Of a stretch of 64,000 bases of DNA, positions 40,425 through 49,744 are shown in pieces; the stretch's first letter is position 1, and each line of letters begins with the position of its first letter. This stretch comes from Faeciplasma sp900553675 (GTDB lineage Bacteria > Bacillota > Clostridia > Oscillospirales > Ruminococcaceae): NCBI GenBank assembly GCA_958428235.1, contig CAUAFG010000001.1, positions 62,001 to 126,000 on the forward strand. The letters run 5' to 3'. A model generated the notes under the pieces. The model worked only from the letters and a program-made list of their open reading frames with translations. It was not told where the DNA came from and searched no databases. A program made the position numbers and the translations under genes.

Positions 40425-42530
40425 TTATTCCTTATCTGAAAGCTTGATTACCAAAATCGTAATATCGTCGGCAGTTTCCGAAGTCTGAGCCTTGCAGGCA
40501 GCCGTTCCGAGCATGGAAGCAAGCGTTTCGGCGTCCGAATCCATCATGTCACATATGCAGGACGGCTCTATGCCCATAGCACCGTCGGTCATCATAATAA
40601 CGGTGTCGCCGCTCTTGGCGGAATAGGATGATTTGACAGCCTCGACGCCGTCCATTATCCCAGCGGGATATCCTCCGCCGGCAACTATCGCCGCACCGTC
40701 TGAGCTGATAACAAAGCTTTTGCAGCCGCCGCATTTGTAGAAATCCATAGCTCCGGTTATCAGATTTATCCGCATAAGGTCGAGGGTGGCAAAGCTTTCC
40801 TCCTCGATACTGCATTTTAAGTACTCCGCCGAAAGAGTTATGGCAGATTCGGGCGGGAATCCTGCCGCAAGAAGCTCTTTAAGGGTCTGCACAAGTATTT
40901 GCGAGCATATCCCCGCTTCCTCGCCGGTTCCCATGCCGTCCGAAACGGCGGCGTAGAGATACTGCCCCGCGTTGAACACGCTCATATAGTCGCCGCTCTG
41001 CCCGCCTTGACCGCCCTGCTCGCGCGGCTTCTGAAAGCTTCCCGATTCCGCCGTTATACAATCCGAAGGCATGATTTCGAGCCTTGCATAGCCTCCCGCC
41101 TCGCTTCTTACAGCTTTGCGATACTGCCTGCCGGTCTGCATTTCTACGGCTTTTACAAGCCTTTGACCGCTCACCCTTTCGCCGCTTTTAAAATATGCGC
41201 GCAAAAAGCCCTCCGGCGAGACGTATACACTGTCTACGCCCGACTGCGGAAGCTCCATACGGCTTTCTTCGGTGTGAGTTACCGTTTTTGACAGCGCGGA
41301 TATCATGGAGCTGAACATATCGCGGCGCTTTAAGGCTTCGGCTTCGTTTGCCGATTCAGATTTCAGCTTTCTTTCGGCTTCAGCCGCCGAACGGCGCATC
41401 TCGTCAAAATGTATGCAGACGTGAGATGGGGCTTCAATGCTGTTTTCGGAATCGTCCGAATAGCAGCCTGTATATTTTTCGCAGTTCATGCAAACTCCGG
41501 CGTACACCATGTCTCCCACAGACGGACGTTCGGGGGGCTTGACGGCTTCAAGCCGCTGAGATAGCCTTTCAAGAGCGCAAGCCATAAACGCTCCGCGACC
41601 GTCGGAAAGCTCGCCTGCGGACGGATTCTGCCTTGCAGCCGTGGGTAAGCTTTCAAGCATTTTTTCGGGAAGAAGCGCAAACGCGGCGGCTCCTGCTAAG
41701 CTGCATATACAGTCGGCAAGCATACCATCATGCAAGGAAAGTGCAAGAATCAAAGAAACGGCAAGAGCTGTCCATCCCGCAGCAAATATCCTGCTTTTGC
41801 GCACCGCCGACGGACATAGTATCACTGCCAAAGCCGCCGCAAGCGCAAAGGCTGAAAGCCCGCCTGTTCCGAGAACAAATCCCACGCAGGCGAATCCCGA
41901 AAAAAGAGCCGATTCCGCCTTGGGCAGAAGATACACAGCCGCCGAAGCTATAAATATCAACGCCGCTTTTCCGAGACTGAACCCGCCGCAGCCGTATGCG
42001 CAGAGAGCACAGACCGAGAGTGTGAGAAGCGTCTGTATCCCCGACGAATCCATCACCCTGACGTCTGATAAGGAGGGAGTTCTGAACACCGAAGTGAAAG
42101 CATACACCGCCATCGCGGAGATTATGCAGCCCAGCGTTGCCGGCAGAACGCTTAAAGCCGCCTGACCTGCCATCACCGCGAAAATGAGTCTTATGGATAG
42201 ACTGCAAAGCCCCGAGGACAAAGCCGCCACAAGTGGGAATCTGCGCTTGCTTTCGTCTGCAAACCATAGCCTTACAAGTATCCCGACCGCCGCGGAGGCA
42301 AGCATCGCGACAACGCTCGGTTCAAAACCGAAAATCAGCGATGATATCACCGCTCCCGCAACGGTCAGAGAGCCGTAAAACGCGGGAAGACATGCGGCAA
42401 GCACCGGCAGGAAAGCTCCCTTCTCTCCGAGTATCGCCGCCGGCATAAGAATGGCTCCCGCCGCGAGACTTATCAGATATTTTGCCGCTGATTTTGATGT
42501 GTTTTTTGCAAGTGCTGACGCTGTTTCCAT
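40425..42530 (-). CDS. spoIIE: Stage II sporulation protein E (PP2C phosphatase)
   Basis: A 701-residue protein. The N-terminal half (about residues 15-290) has many hydrophobic helices, the middle is a Cys-containing linker (MNCEKYTGCYSD), and the C-terminal PP2C domain begins near residue 480 with LYAAVSDGMGTGEEA, followed by MMTDGAMGIEP and ETADDITILVI, each with metal-binding aspartates. SpoIIE dephosphorylates SpoIIAA to activate sigma-F in the forespore, and takes part in the asymmetric septum. Its presence marks a spore-former. No clear sigma-A promoter seen upstream, in line with control by Spo0A in other species. Confidence 0.95.
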   Translation of the reverse strand: METASALAKNTSKSAAKYLISLAAGAILMPAAILGEKGAFLPVLAACLPAFYGSLTVAGAVISSLIFGFEPSVVAMLASAAVGILVRLWFADESKRRFPLVAALSSGLCSLSIRLIFAVMAGQAALSVLPATLGCIISAMAVYAFTSVFRTPSLSDVRVMDSSGIQTLLTLSVCALCAYGCGGFSLGKAALIFIASAAVYLLPKAESALFSGFACVGFVLGTGGLSAFALAAALAVILCPSAVRKSRIFAAGWTALAVSLILALSLHDGMLADCICSLAGAAAFALLPEKMLESLPTAARQNPSAGELSDGRGAFMACALERLSQRLEAVKPPERPSVGDMVYAGVCMNCEKYTGCYSDDSENSIEAPSHVCIHFDEMRRSAAEAERKLKSESANEAEALKRRDMFSSMISALSKTVTHTEESRMELPQSGVDSVYVSPEGFLRAYFKSGERVSGQRLVKAVEMQTGRQYRKAVRSEAGGYARLEIMPSDCITAESGSFQKPREQGGQGGQSGDYMSVFNAGQYLYAAVSDGMGTGEEAGICSQILVQTLKELLAAGFPPESAITLSAEYLKCSIEEESFATLDLMRINLITGAMDFYKCGGCKSFVISSDGAAIVAGGGYPAGIMDGVEAVKSSYSAKSGDTVIMMTDGAMGIEPSCICDMMDSDAETLASMLGTAACKAQTSETADDITILVIKLSDKE

Positions 42531-43202
42531 ATTTTTACCATTCCTTTTGTTATGTATTGTTGGTAGTACTAATATTTGTCTGAAACGATTCCAAAAAGCG
42601 CGTGCAAAGCTGCCGTATGATGAGGGTTGCAGCTATTTACGGATTATTGCCTGCGGGGGAGACGATTGTGACCTATACTACTGCCTGCAGGGTGTATGTT
42701 GAGGACACTTTGCTCCACAGGGTGAGCCGTTTGATATTTGTCCGACTGCCTGCAGGGGTTAAAGGGGATGAACCTAAGGGGAGACGGGGGAAGAGCAAAA
42801 TCCGAACAAAAGTGCGGACTTCCCCCGCCCGCAGTTAGTGCGCAGCACTTACTGCTTCTCACGGTTCTCCCTTTTATATCCTCTTTCCCTTCACCCCTCT
42901 ACCCCTTTTCCGCACTTTTCACTATGATATGTGTGAAGGCTTGATGGCTGATTTTTACTGCCGTTCCTCGGTGATAATTCGATTGCCAGAACATAGTTTG
43001 CTGTTCTTCTATTGCTTTGATAATCGTACTTTCGCTCCTTGAAGAGATACCGAGTAGTTAGCTTTACTGCTGTCCTTTTTTATTCTGGTGGGAACGAATG
43101 GGTAGCGTTTTTAGACGAATATTAGTATGATAAAATTATTCTACAGCAGGGTTAAAGAGGTTTTTGTCGGAATGGCAGTCTCGGGAGATGTCAGCAGATA
43201 TG
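42531..43202. other. Large intergenic region without recognised gene
   Basis: About 670 bp. It holds three short CTGCCTGC(A/G)GGG copies (near 42650, 42685 and 42750), a GGGGGAAG/CTTCCCCC hairpin about 42785-42826, and a near-palindrome around AGTTAGTGCGCAGCACTTACT's centre (42834-42854). Open frames in the first part are short, without a credible ribosome site, and follow the GC-rich repeats. Could be a decayed gene or an unknown RNA. Confidence 0.5.
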
Positions 43203-43235
43203 AAAAACAAGCCCCGAAAGAGCCTTTCGGAGCTT
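43203..43235 (-). terminator. Terminator of the export-protein gene
   Basis: Minus-strand AAGCTCCGAAAG pairs with CTTTCGGGGCTT, followed by GTTTTTC. Confidence 0.85.
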
Positions 43236-43259
43236 GCGCCGCATTATAAAACTATTCAA

Positions 43260-43739
43260 TCACAAAATCGCCTTAAACCCATAAGTAATTCCCATAACAA
43301 TAATCCCCGCGGCGATAACGCCTAAGCATATCATCGGGAAAGCAACCTTTTTGTTCATTCCCAGAACGGTTGCAACTATCGCGCCTGTCCATGCTCCGGT
43401 TCCGGGAAGAGGTATTGCAACCAAGACAAACAGCCCGAACGCCGCATACTTTTCAATCGTCTTCTGGTTCTTATACGCCTTGTTTTCAAGCCAGAGCGCA
43501 AATTTTGCGAAAATTCCCTTACGCTTTTTAAGCCACTTTAAAAAGCTTTCTAAAAGCAGCAAAAGAAAAGGTATCGGCAGGATGTTTCCTAAAAACGCCG
43601 CTATAAACGCTTCCAGCGGCTTAAGTCCGAAGCCCACGCCGTAGGGCAGACCTCCTCTAAGCTCCACTACCGGAAGCATTGAAATAACAAAGGTCGCTAT
43701 AAGCTTGCCTATGTAGGTTGATGTAAGCCATGATATCAT
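43260..43739 (-). CDS. Small multi-drug export protein (COG2426-like)
   Basis: A 159-residue membrane protein with about four to five helices. MLPVVELRGGLPYGVGFG near the N-terminus and IPLPGTGAWTGAIVA in the middle are the repeated family signatures, recalling the DedA-like re-entrant loops. Annotated in other genomes as small multi-drug export protein, though function is not proven. The ATG overlaps the preceding regulator gene by 4 bp (ATGA), so the two are coupled. Confidence 0.88.
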   Translation of the reverse strand: MISWLTSTYIGKLIATFVISMLPVVELRGGLPYGVGFGLKPLEAFIAAFLGNILPIPFLLLLLESFLKWLKKRKGIFAKFALWLENKAYKNQKTIEKYAAFGLFVLVAIPLPGTGAWTGAIVATVLGMNKKVAFPMICLGVIAAGIIVMGITYGFKAIL

Positions 43740-44743
43740 AATTGGTTTCGTCCTTCCTGATTATCCTGATATAGTTCAGATATTTCCAAAAGCTTCTTTT
43801 GGGCTTCGTATATCACCCAATCCGGAGCCAAAAGTCTGGCTTCGCTGCCGAACTGGAAAAGCCAGCCCCAGAAGGTCGGGCTTATCGAAACATCTAATCT
43901 TACAATAAAGCTGTCCTCTCCGCTTCTTCTTATGTGGATATCGTCTCCAAAGCGGTCGATAACAACGTTTATCAGCTTGGTTGACATTTCAAGCGTGATG
44001 GTTTCGCGGGGACCGCCGTACATATTGTATGTGCCGCGCAGCTCCTTGGCAAGCTCCTCCTCGTCGATGGTGAGGGTTTTGCGCTTTTCCTCGATGACGC
44101 AAACGTCGGTCATTCTGTCAACGCGGTAACGGCAGAGTTCCTCGTGCTTGCGGCAGTAGCAGACAAGATAATAGCAGTCGCTCTCCCATATAAGATAATA
44201 CGGCGATACCTGATATACCTCGCCGTGATGGCGGTAACGCTTTTTCTTGTCTATATCATATTCGGTATAGCGGAAGGTTATTTGCTGATTTTTGTAAATA
44301 GCATCGTGAATGGCGTTTATCGAGTAGTATATAGCCTCGTTGTAGGTCTTAACACGCCCGCCTACATATATCGAGCGACGAAGCCGCTGACCTTTGTAGC
44401 GGCTGGTAAGGGACTGGAGCTTTTTAATAAGCTCGTCCGACTTTTTTCGGGTAAGGAATTTTGAGGACGCCACAGCGTCTGCCAGAACCAAAAGCTCTTC
44501 ATCCTGAAAATACCTTGAGCTGACATAGTAGTAATTTGAATGCCCGATTTTTTCGGTGACGATATCCAGCCCCGAAAGCGTCAGGGTTTCTATATCGTCG
44601 TAAATGGTTTTTCGCTCGCAGCTTATTCCGGAGGCGGCAAGCTTTGAAATAAGCTCCGCACCGGTAAGCTTGTGGTTTTCGTCCGTTTCGGAAAGAAGTA
44701 TCTTTTGCAAAAGCAGAAGCTTGCCCTTCTGGCGCTGAGTCAT
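43736..44743 (-). CDS. WYL-domain transcriptional regulator
   Basis: A 335-residue regulator. Residues 1-65 form a DeoR-like winged helix (TGAELISKLAASGISCERKTIYDDIETL), and the WYL domain follows with YQVSPYYLIWESDCYYLVCYC and the C-terminal WCX-type extension (FGDDIHIRR, FQFGSEARLLAP). WYL proteins sense ligands, including nucleotides, to control transcription. Coupled to the downstream export protein, which may be its target. Confidence 0.92.
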   Translation of the reverse strand: MTQRQKGKLLLLQKILLSETDENHKLTGAELISKLAASGISCERKTIYDDIETLTLSGLDIVTEKIGHSNYYYVSSRYFQDEELLVLADAVASSKFLTRKKSDELIKKLQSLTSRYKGQRLRRSIYVGGRVKTYNEAIYYSINAIHDAIYKNQQITFRYTEYDIDKKKRYRHHGEVYQVSPYYLIWESDCYYLVCYCRKHEELCRYRVDRMTDVCVIEEKRKTLTIDEEELAKELRGTYNMYGGPRETITLEMSTKLINVVIDRFGDDIHIRRSGEDSFIVRLDVSISPTFWGWLFQFGSEARLLAPDWVIYEAQKKLLEISELYQDNQEGRNQL

Positions 44744-44789
44744 GCGGTTTTTCCTCCATTCACATCTATTTCCGTGGCTGTTGCCGTGG

Positions 44790-44993
44790 CTATTGCCGTG
44801 GTTTCGGCTTGGTTATGCTGCCGTCCGGCTCGCGGATTTCCACCCTGTCAAGCTGGCTTTTAAGATTTCCGACTACTGCCGCGCGGTATTCGTTCCGCAG
44901 TATCGTTTGCTCTATCTTTTCGGAATCGGTAAGCCCGACGTCTCTTGATTTTTTCGCGAGATAATTTATCCGTGCTATTTTTTCCTTATCCAT
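44790..44993 (-). CDS. DUF896 (YnzC-like) family protein
   Basis: A 67-residue protein beginning MDKEKIARINYLAKKSRDVGLT and ending EIREPDGSITKPKPRQ, the full DUF896/YnzC pattern; the structure of Bacillus YnzC is a short helical hairpin of unknown function. I start at 44993, the usual family start; the only upstream ribosome-like string (GGAAAG) is far away. The frame opens earlier at 45017 without a ribosome site. Confidence 0.85.
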   Translation of the reverse strand: MDKEKIARINYLAKKSRDVGLTDSEKIEQTILRNEYRAAVVGNLKSQLDRVEIREPDGSITKPKPRQ

Positions 44994-45115
44994 CTGACAT
45001 TTACACGCTCTTTCCATTTATTTGGCTTTTATTATACATTATTCTTAGTCACATTGCAATAGCTTTGAGAAATAATCATGATTTTTTACTGTCCAAAATA
45101 TCACCCTTATATCTC

Positions 45116-45143
45116 TTGACTTTTCCGGATTCCTGAGTATTAT
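45116..45143 (+). promoter_or_regulatory. Promoter of the small coiled-coil gene
   Basis: TTGACT (45116-45121), 16-nt spacer, TATTAT (45138-45143). Confidence 0.6.
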
Positions 45144-45214
45144 AGTAATTAAGGAATTAGAACATATGTTCTTTGTGCGGAATCAATATAGTATTAAAGA
45201 AGGAGACGGATAAA

Positions 45215-45430
45215 TTGAAAGACCTTATTAATCAGTATAAGTTTGAAGCGGACAGGCTTGCTTGCCACGCAGCAGCTCTCAGAAAAGAGCTTGACGGACA
45301 GAATGATGTGGATATTATCAACCGTCTGAAAAAGCGGATCAGGCTTTTGGAAACAGAGCGCTATGAAATTCTGCGGGACATATCCGACATGCAAAATGGG
45401 CAGAAATTTACACAGAACGGGCTGATTTAA
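45215..45430 (+). CDS. Small coiled-coil protein of unknown function
   Basis: A 71-residue charged helical protein (KDLINQYKFEADRLACHAAA..., IINRLKKRIRLLETERYEIL) that I do not recognise. The likely start is TTG at 45215, with AAGGAG nine nt upstream; an in-frame ATG at 45173 has no ribosome site. A promoter lies upstream. The heptad-like pattern of Leu/Ile suggests a helical hairpin or dimer. Confidence 0.65.
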   Translation: MKDLINQYKFEADRLACHAAALRKELDGQNDVDIINRLKKRIRLLETERYEILRDISDMQNGQKFTQNGLI

Positions 45431-45461
45431 GCTCTTTGCGAGATAATTTCTTTCGCAGGTA

Positions 45462-45490
45462 TTGTATTTATACAAAAAAGATGTTATAAT
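45462..45490 (+). promoter_or_regulatory. Promoter of the aminopeptidase gene
   Basis: TTGTAT (45462-45467), 17-nt spacer, TATAAT (45485-45490). Confidence 0.75.
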
Positions 45491-45543
45491 ATTTTTGATT
45501 TTGTTATCAATATACACTATACACTCGAAAGGAAGTACAATAA

Positions 45544-46773
45544 ATGAAAAAGTCAACTATAAGAAAGTATGCCAAGCTTATTGTGCGCGTGGGCGCGAAC
45601 GTTCAGAAGGGGCAGTCGGTTCTGGTTTATGCAAACGTCGATCAGGCTGATTTTGTCGCAATGGTTGTGGACGAAGCCTACAAGGCAGGAGCAAAATACG
45701 TAAACGTAAACTGGGGATGCGACGATATAACCAAGCTTAACTACCGCCACCAGACTCTTAAAACCCTTTCTACCGTTCTTTCGTGGCAGGAAGAAAAGCT
45801 TAAGTGGATGGCAGACGAGCTTCCCTGCCGTATCCACATTGTTTCGGACGATCCGGACGGCTTGAAGGGCATAAACATGGAAAAGGTTCAAAAGTCCTCT
45901 CAGGCAAGATACAAGATAACCAAGAAGTATTCCGACGCTATTGAAAACCGTCATCAGTGGACTATTGCAGCCGTCCCCGGCGAGGCTTGGGCTAAAAAGG
46001 TGTTCCCGGGTATGAGAAAGGGCGCGGCTATGGAAAAGCTTTGGCAGGCGATTTTAGAATCTGTTTATGTCACCGACGACAACGACCCCATTGCTGTCTG
46101 GGAGAAGGTAAACGCAGACTTTAAGTCGCGCTGCGACAAGCTCAACTCCTACCACTTCGACCATCTGCATTATAAGTCTGCAAACGGCACCGATTTCACC
46201 TGTTGGCTTATGCCAAAGAGCCGTTGGTGCGGCGGCGGAGAGCTGGATTTAAACGGTCACTACTTCAATCCCAATATGCCCACCATCGAGATATTCACAT
46301 CTCCCCAAAAGGGCAGAGCGGAGGGCAAGGTTGTTTCTACCAAGCCGCTTTCATATCAGGGACAGCTGATTGAAAACTTCTGGTTTGAATTTAAAGACGG
46401 CAAGGTTGCCGATTTCGGCGCGGAAAAGGGCAGAGAGCTTCTTGAAAAGATGGTAACCATGGACGAGGGCGCCTCTATGATCGGCGAGCTGGCTTTGGTT
46501 CAGTACGACAGCCCCATCAACAATCAGAACATTCTTTACTACGAGACTCTGTTCGACGAAAACGCAAGCTGCCACATCGCTCTGGGCAGAGGCTTCAGAG
46601 ACGCTGTCGAGGGCTTTGAAAAGCTTGAGGACAAGGACTTTGACGATATGGGTCTTAACGATTCCATGATTCATGTCGACTTTATGATTGGCTCTGCCGA
46701 TATGGAGATAACAGGCTACACCGCAGATGGCACGGCGGTTAAAATCTTTGAGAACGGTAATTTTGTTATTTAA
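45544..46773 (+). CDS. M29 family aminopeptidase
   Basis: A 409-residue metallopeptidase of the AmpS/PepS/aminopeptidase T family. The metal-site regions are visible: MPTIEIFTSP, AEKGRELLEKM, IGELALVQYDSPINNQNILYYETLFDENASCHIALG and HVDFMIGS. It is cytoplasmic and removes N-terminal residues from peptides. GAAAGGAAG precedes the ATG. Single-gene unit with its own promoter and terminator. Confidence 0.95.
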   Translation: MKKSTIRKYAKLIVRVGANVQKGQSVLVYANVDQADFVAMVVDEAYKAGAKYVNVNWGCDDITKLNYRHQTLKTLSTVLSWQEEKLKWMADELPCRIHIVSDDPDGLKGINMEKVQKSSQARYKITKKYSDAIENRHQWTIAAVPGEAWAKKVFPGMRKGAAMEKLWQAILESVYVTDDNDPIAVWEKVNADFKSRCDKLNSYHFDHLHYKSANGTDFTCWLMPKSRWCGGGELDLNGHYFNPNMPTIEIFTSPQKGRAEGKVVSTKPLSYQGQLIENFWFEFKDGKVADFGAEKGRELLEKMVTMDEGASMIGELALVQYDSPINNQNILYYETLFDENASCHIALGRGFRDAVEGFEKLEDKDFDDMGLNDSMIHVDFMIGSADMEITGYTADGTAVKIFENGNFVI

Positions 46774-46792
46774 GTTTGTGATGTGATACTAA

Positions 46793-46827
46793 GACAGCCG
46801 CGGTGAAAATCACTGCGGCTGTTTTTA
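46793..46827 (+). terminator. Terminator of the aminopeptidase gene
   Basis: ACAGCCGC pairs with GCGGCTGT, followed by TTTTAT. Confidence 0.9.
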
Positions 46828-46861
46828 TATGTGCTTATAGGTTAGTCAACTTCACGATTTA

Positions 46862-48304
46862 TTAATCCAGATATCCGACAATGCCGACGTGTTCGCCCTC
46901 GTGCGGCAGTTCCAATGCTCCCGACTCGCGGGCAGCATACCCGAACCATCCCGAAAGAGTCCACAGGGTTACATGAGGGCAGTAATCATCGATAAGCTCC
47001 TTCGAGCTTTCAGGAGTGAAATCGCAAAGAGTCTCCTTCTGAAGTCTGCCCACTTCGGTAAATATCTGCTTGATGGCTTCGTAATCATCCGATATGATTT
47101 CCTGAATTTTGCCGAGAGTAGAACGCTTGAAGAGCGGGATTTCGCTTGTATCAAGCTTATCTACTAAATAATGTGTGCTTTCGCCCAAACATCTGAATTG
47201 TATAAAGGTAACTTTCGGGCGAGAAGCCAATGCACACTCGCCGGCATATGCACGATGTCCGCAGTCTTCGGTTAAGAAGCTTGTATCCTCCAAAGCATAA
47301 ACCACTCCGGCTGTGTTCTTGTAAAGCGGGCGGGATTTTGCACCGCCGGCGGTCTCGAGCATAGCGCGAACGCAGAAGTAGGTATATAAATCCCACAAAA
47401 GCGCTGTTTCGGAAACCTTGCCGCACTCGAAATCAAGCTTCAATATTTCGGGCAGCCTGGCTTTTATGCCCGAAAGCACATCTCCGATGCGGGCGGTAAA
47501 TTTCTCGCTCATAAGCTTAAGTACCTTGCTGATATACTCGCTCGGAAGCATAAGAATATTCGACTGATATTTGTCGCCCTGCTTTTTAAGTAAGCCGTAG
47601 CTAATAAGCAGCTCGATTTCATCCTCGATATACATACTTGCAACGCCAAGCTCAACCGAAAGCTGCAAAACGGTAACCGGCTCATAGTAAGCGGTGTGAA
47701 TTATCTGCCCCGCAAGCTTCCTTGATATAAGGTTGTTGAACTCATCATTGTTATCTCCGTCTATTATGCCTGTAATGTATATCGGCGACGGCTTGTAGCT
47801 CTTTTCTCCAAATTCTCTTGTCATATAAATGCCCTCCTTCAGAATTTTACGTGATTTAAACAGGATGACCTTGACCGTTTCGGGCGTGAAGCCGTATTTA
47901 GAGGCTATCTCGCGGACGGATAAGCCGTCGAAGTAATAAGCCACCGTGCAAACGCGGTATCTAAGGCTTAACAGCGACAGCTCGCGCCGCAGCAGGTTAA
48001 GCTCCTCCTTGTCGCAGATGTCGGACAAAACGTCTTCGCAGTCGCTAAGATTTTCGTCTATCTCCGCCGAGGGATGGCGCGTTTTCCGCCGAAGATAATT
48101 CTTATATGTATTTGAAGCTATCTGCCACACAAAGCCGTAAAACGCCTCGTCGCACTTAAGCTTTTCGGCACTTTCGATTACCGCCGTTATGATGTCTGAG
48201 CATAAATCCTCGGCGTCGGTGGGGTTGGATACCTTTGAAAGCGACCATACATATATGGTTTTCATGTTCTGCGAAACAAGCTCGCCCGCTCTTTTTGAAG
48301 TCAT
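46862..48304 (-). CDS. ECF-like RNA polymerase sigma factor with large winged-helix-like C-terminal domain
   Basis: A 480-residue protein. Residues 1-about 158 look like an ECF sigma factor: region 2 NPTDAEDLCSDIITAVIESAEK and region 4 SVREIASKYGFTPETVKVILFKSRKIL. From residue 161 (MTREFGEKSYKPSP) a 320-residue extension follows, with a probable winged helix (VTVLQLSVELGVASMYIEDEIELL), a middle helical part and a C-terminal region of unknown type. An AAGGAGG eight nt before the in-frame ATG at 47824 marks the junction, as in the other sigma factor at 17078. No membrane helix or anti-sigma partner is seen. The C-terminal family is not identified. Confidence 0.82.
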   Translation of the reverse strand: MTSKRAGELVSQNMKTIYVWSLSKVSNPTDAEDLCSDIITAVIESAEKLKCDEAFYGFVWQIASNTYKNYLRRKTRHPSAEIDENLSDCEDVLSDICDKEELNLLRRELSLLSLRYRVCTVAYYFDGLSVREIASKYGFTPETVKVILFKSRKILKEGIYMTREFGEKSYKPSPIYITGIIDGDNNDEFNNLISRKLAGQIIHTAYYEPVTVLQLSVELGVASMYIEDEIELLISYGLLKKQGDKYQSNILMLPSEYISKVLKLMSEKFTARIGDVLSGIKARLPEILKLDFECGKVSETALLWDLYTYFCVRAMLETAGGAKSRPLYKNTAGVVYALEDTSFLTEDCGHRAYAGECALASRPKVTFIQFRCLGESTHYLVDKLDTSEIPLFKRSTLGKIQEIISDDYEAIKQIFTEVGRLQKETLCDFTPESSKELIDDYCPHVTLWTLSGWFGYAARESGALELPHEGEHVGIVGYLD

Positions 48305-48410
48305 ATAAGTCCATCCTTTTTTTCTTTCCTGAAAGATCTTTCATCTATATAGTAACCGCAGGGTGCGAATGGTTATCGCAATTTTAAAATTTTTTCGTGA
48401 TATTCTTTAA

Positions 48411-48456
48411 TCAAAAAGCATACTCCGGACAGCTTTCTTTTTTGTCCGGAGTATGC
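48411..48456 (-). terminator. Terminator of the glycosyltransferase gene
   Basis: Minus-strand GCATACTCCGGAC pairs perfectly with GTCCGGAGTATGC and is followed by TTTTTGATT. Confidence 0.93.
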
Positions 48457-48467
48457 ATTACTTTTTA

Positions 48468-49583
48468 TTAAAAGGCAGACATCTGCGCGTAAATCTCCTC
48501 CGCCGCAACCTTGCTGTCGTTGAACGCGTGGGACATGGCTTCAAGCTTTGCGTCGTCCATGACAACGCTTGCGCAGAGCGAAGCTATATCCTCATCGGAT
48601 TTTGCCGAAACTGCCGCGCCCTTGTCCAGCATAAATTCAAGGTTGTTCTGCTCGCAGCCCGCAACGGCGTTGACTAAAAGCATCGGCAGGTGCTTAATAC
48701 GCGCCTCGCTTATGCTGAGCCCGCCGGGCTTGGTTATATAAAGGTCGCAGGAGTCCATCATAATGGAGATATCCTTTACAAAGCCCTCTATTCTGATGTT
48801 CCAGCTGTCCTTATACAAAAACTGCAAAATCTTTTTCAGCATTTCATTGGTGCCGCAGATAACGGTTAAAATGCAGTTCTGACCAAGTGTGCGCTTAAGC
48901 TCTGATGTCAGCTTGGGGATGGGTCCGCAGCCCATGCTTCCGAACATCATAACAACGTGGCGGCTGCTTTCGGGTATGCCCAGTATTCGCTTGGCTTCCT
49001 GCTTGTTAACGCGATTGTAAAACTCAGGACGCACCGGTATGCCGGTTATGGCTCTGAGCTTTTCGCGCGGGATTCCGTTTGCACTGTAGAGGTCGACAAG
49101 CTCTTCATCCGGCACGAAGTAAAGGTCGCACCTTGTCTCCTCGGTTATCGGGGCGAAGGTGTAATCGGTAGCGATAAAGCAGGAGCGGACTATGCCTTTT
49201 AGTTCGGGATGGTCTGCCATAAGCTGGGTTATCATCAGGGCAGAGAAAACGTGAGGGCAGATAATGCAGTTGTAATTTCCGGTGCGGATGTAGTCATAGA
49301 GCTTTGAAGAGCCGGAAACCAAGAATTTGCGGATAATGCTGCGCTCCTTAAAAAGCCCGGGGTGGGATTCCGCGATTTTATATCCGGCGTCGGACACCTT
49401 GGGCAGATAGCGGTATAGTCGGGTGTGCCAGTTGCCGATTACCTGGGAGGCATACTCCGAAATGAAGGAGAGCGAATCGACAGAATCGCACTGAATATCG
49501 TGCAAAGAAAAAGCCTGAGCCACTGCACGTGTGACCGAATTGTGACCCTGACCGGTGTTGCAGGTTAAAATTAATGCTTTCAT
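48468..49583 (-). CDS. MGDG synthase/UgtP-like glycosyltransferase
   Basis: A 371-residue GT28-type enzyme. The N-terminal TCNTGQGHNSV is the MGDG-synthase signature, and the C-terminal UDP-sugar site contains MMFGSMGCGP, ICGTNEML and KPGGLSISEA. Relatives such as Bacillus UgtP add glucose to diacylglycerol to make membrane glycolipids and lipoteichoic acid anchors. Membrane-associated, without helices of its own. Single-gene unit. Confidence 0.9.
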   Translation of the reverse strand: MKALILTCNTGQGHNSVTRAVAQAFSLHDIQCDSVDSLSFISEYASQVIGNWHTRLYRYLPKVSDAGYKIAESHPGLFKERSIIRKFLVSGSSKLYDYIRTGNYNCIICPHVFSALMITQLMADHPELKGIVRSCFIATDYTFAPITEETRCDLYFVPDEELVDLYSANGIPREKLRAITGIPVRPEFYNRVNKQEAKRILGIPESSRHVVMMFGSMGCGPIPKLTSELKRTLGQNCILTVICGTNEMLKKILQFLYKDSWNIRIEGFVKDISIMMDSCDLYITKPGGLSISEARIKHLPMLLVNAVAGCEQNNLEFMLDKGAAVSAKSDEDIASLCASVVMDDAKLEAMSHAFNDSKVAAEEIYAQMSAF

Positions 49584-49665
49584 ATTTAAAATTCCTTATA
49601 AAATGTCATAAAATCATGGGCTGTCTGTTGAAACTATTATACTATTTTTTGCAGCGAAAGTCAAT

Positions 49666-49713
49666 CAAAAAATCTCGCCTAAGACCGGCACAAAATACCG
49701 GATCTCAGGCGAG
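49666..49713 (-). terminator. Terminator of the CPBP protease gene
   Basis: Minus-strand CTCGCCTGAGATCCGG pairs with CCGGTCTTAGGCGAG, followed by ATTTTTTGATT. Confidence 0.88.
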
Positions 49714-49744
49714 CAAGGTTTATTTGATTATAGCGGATACCAAG

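Noticed and set aside
42602..42944. Open frames in the gap after spoIIE
   Set aside because: Low-quality composition, overlap on both strands, no ribosome site; they follow the local GC-rich repeats.
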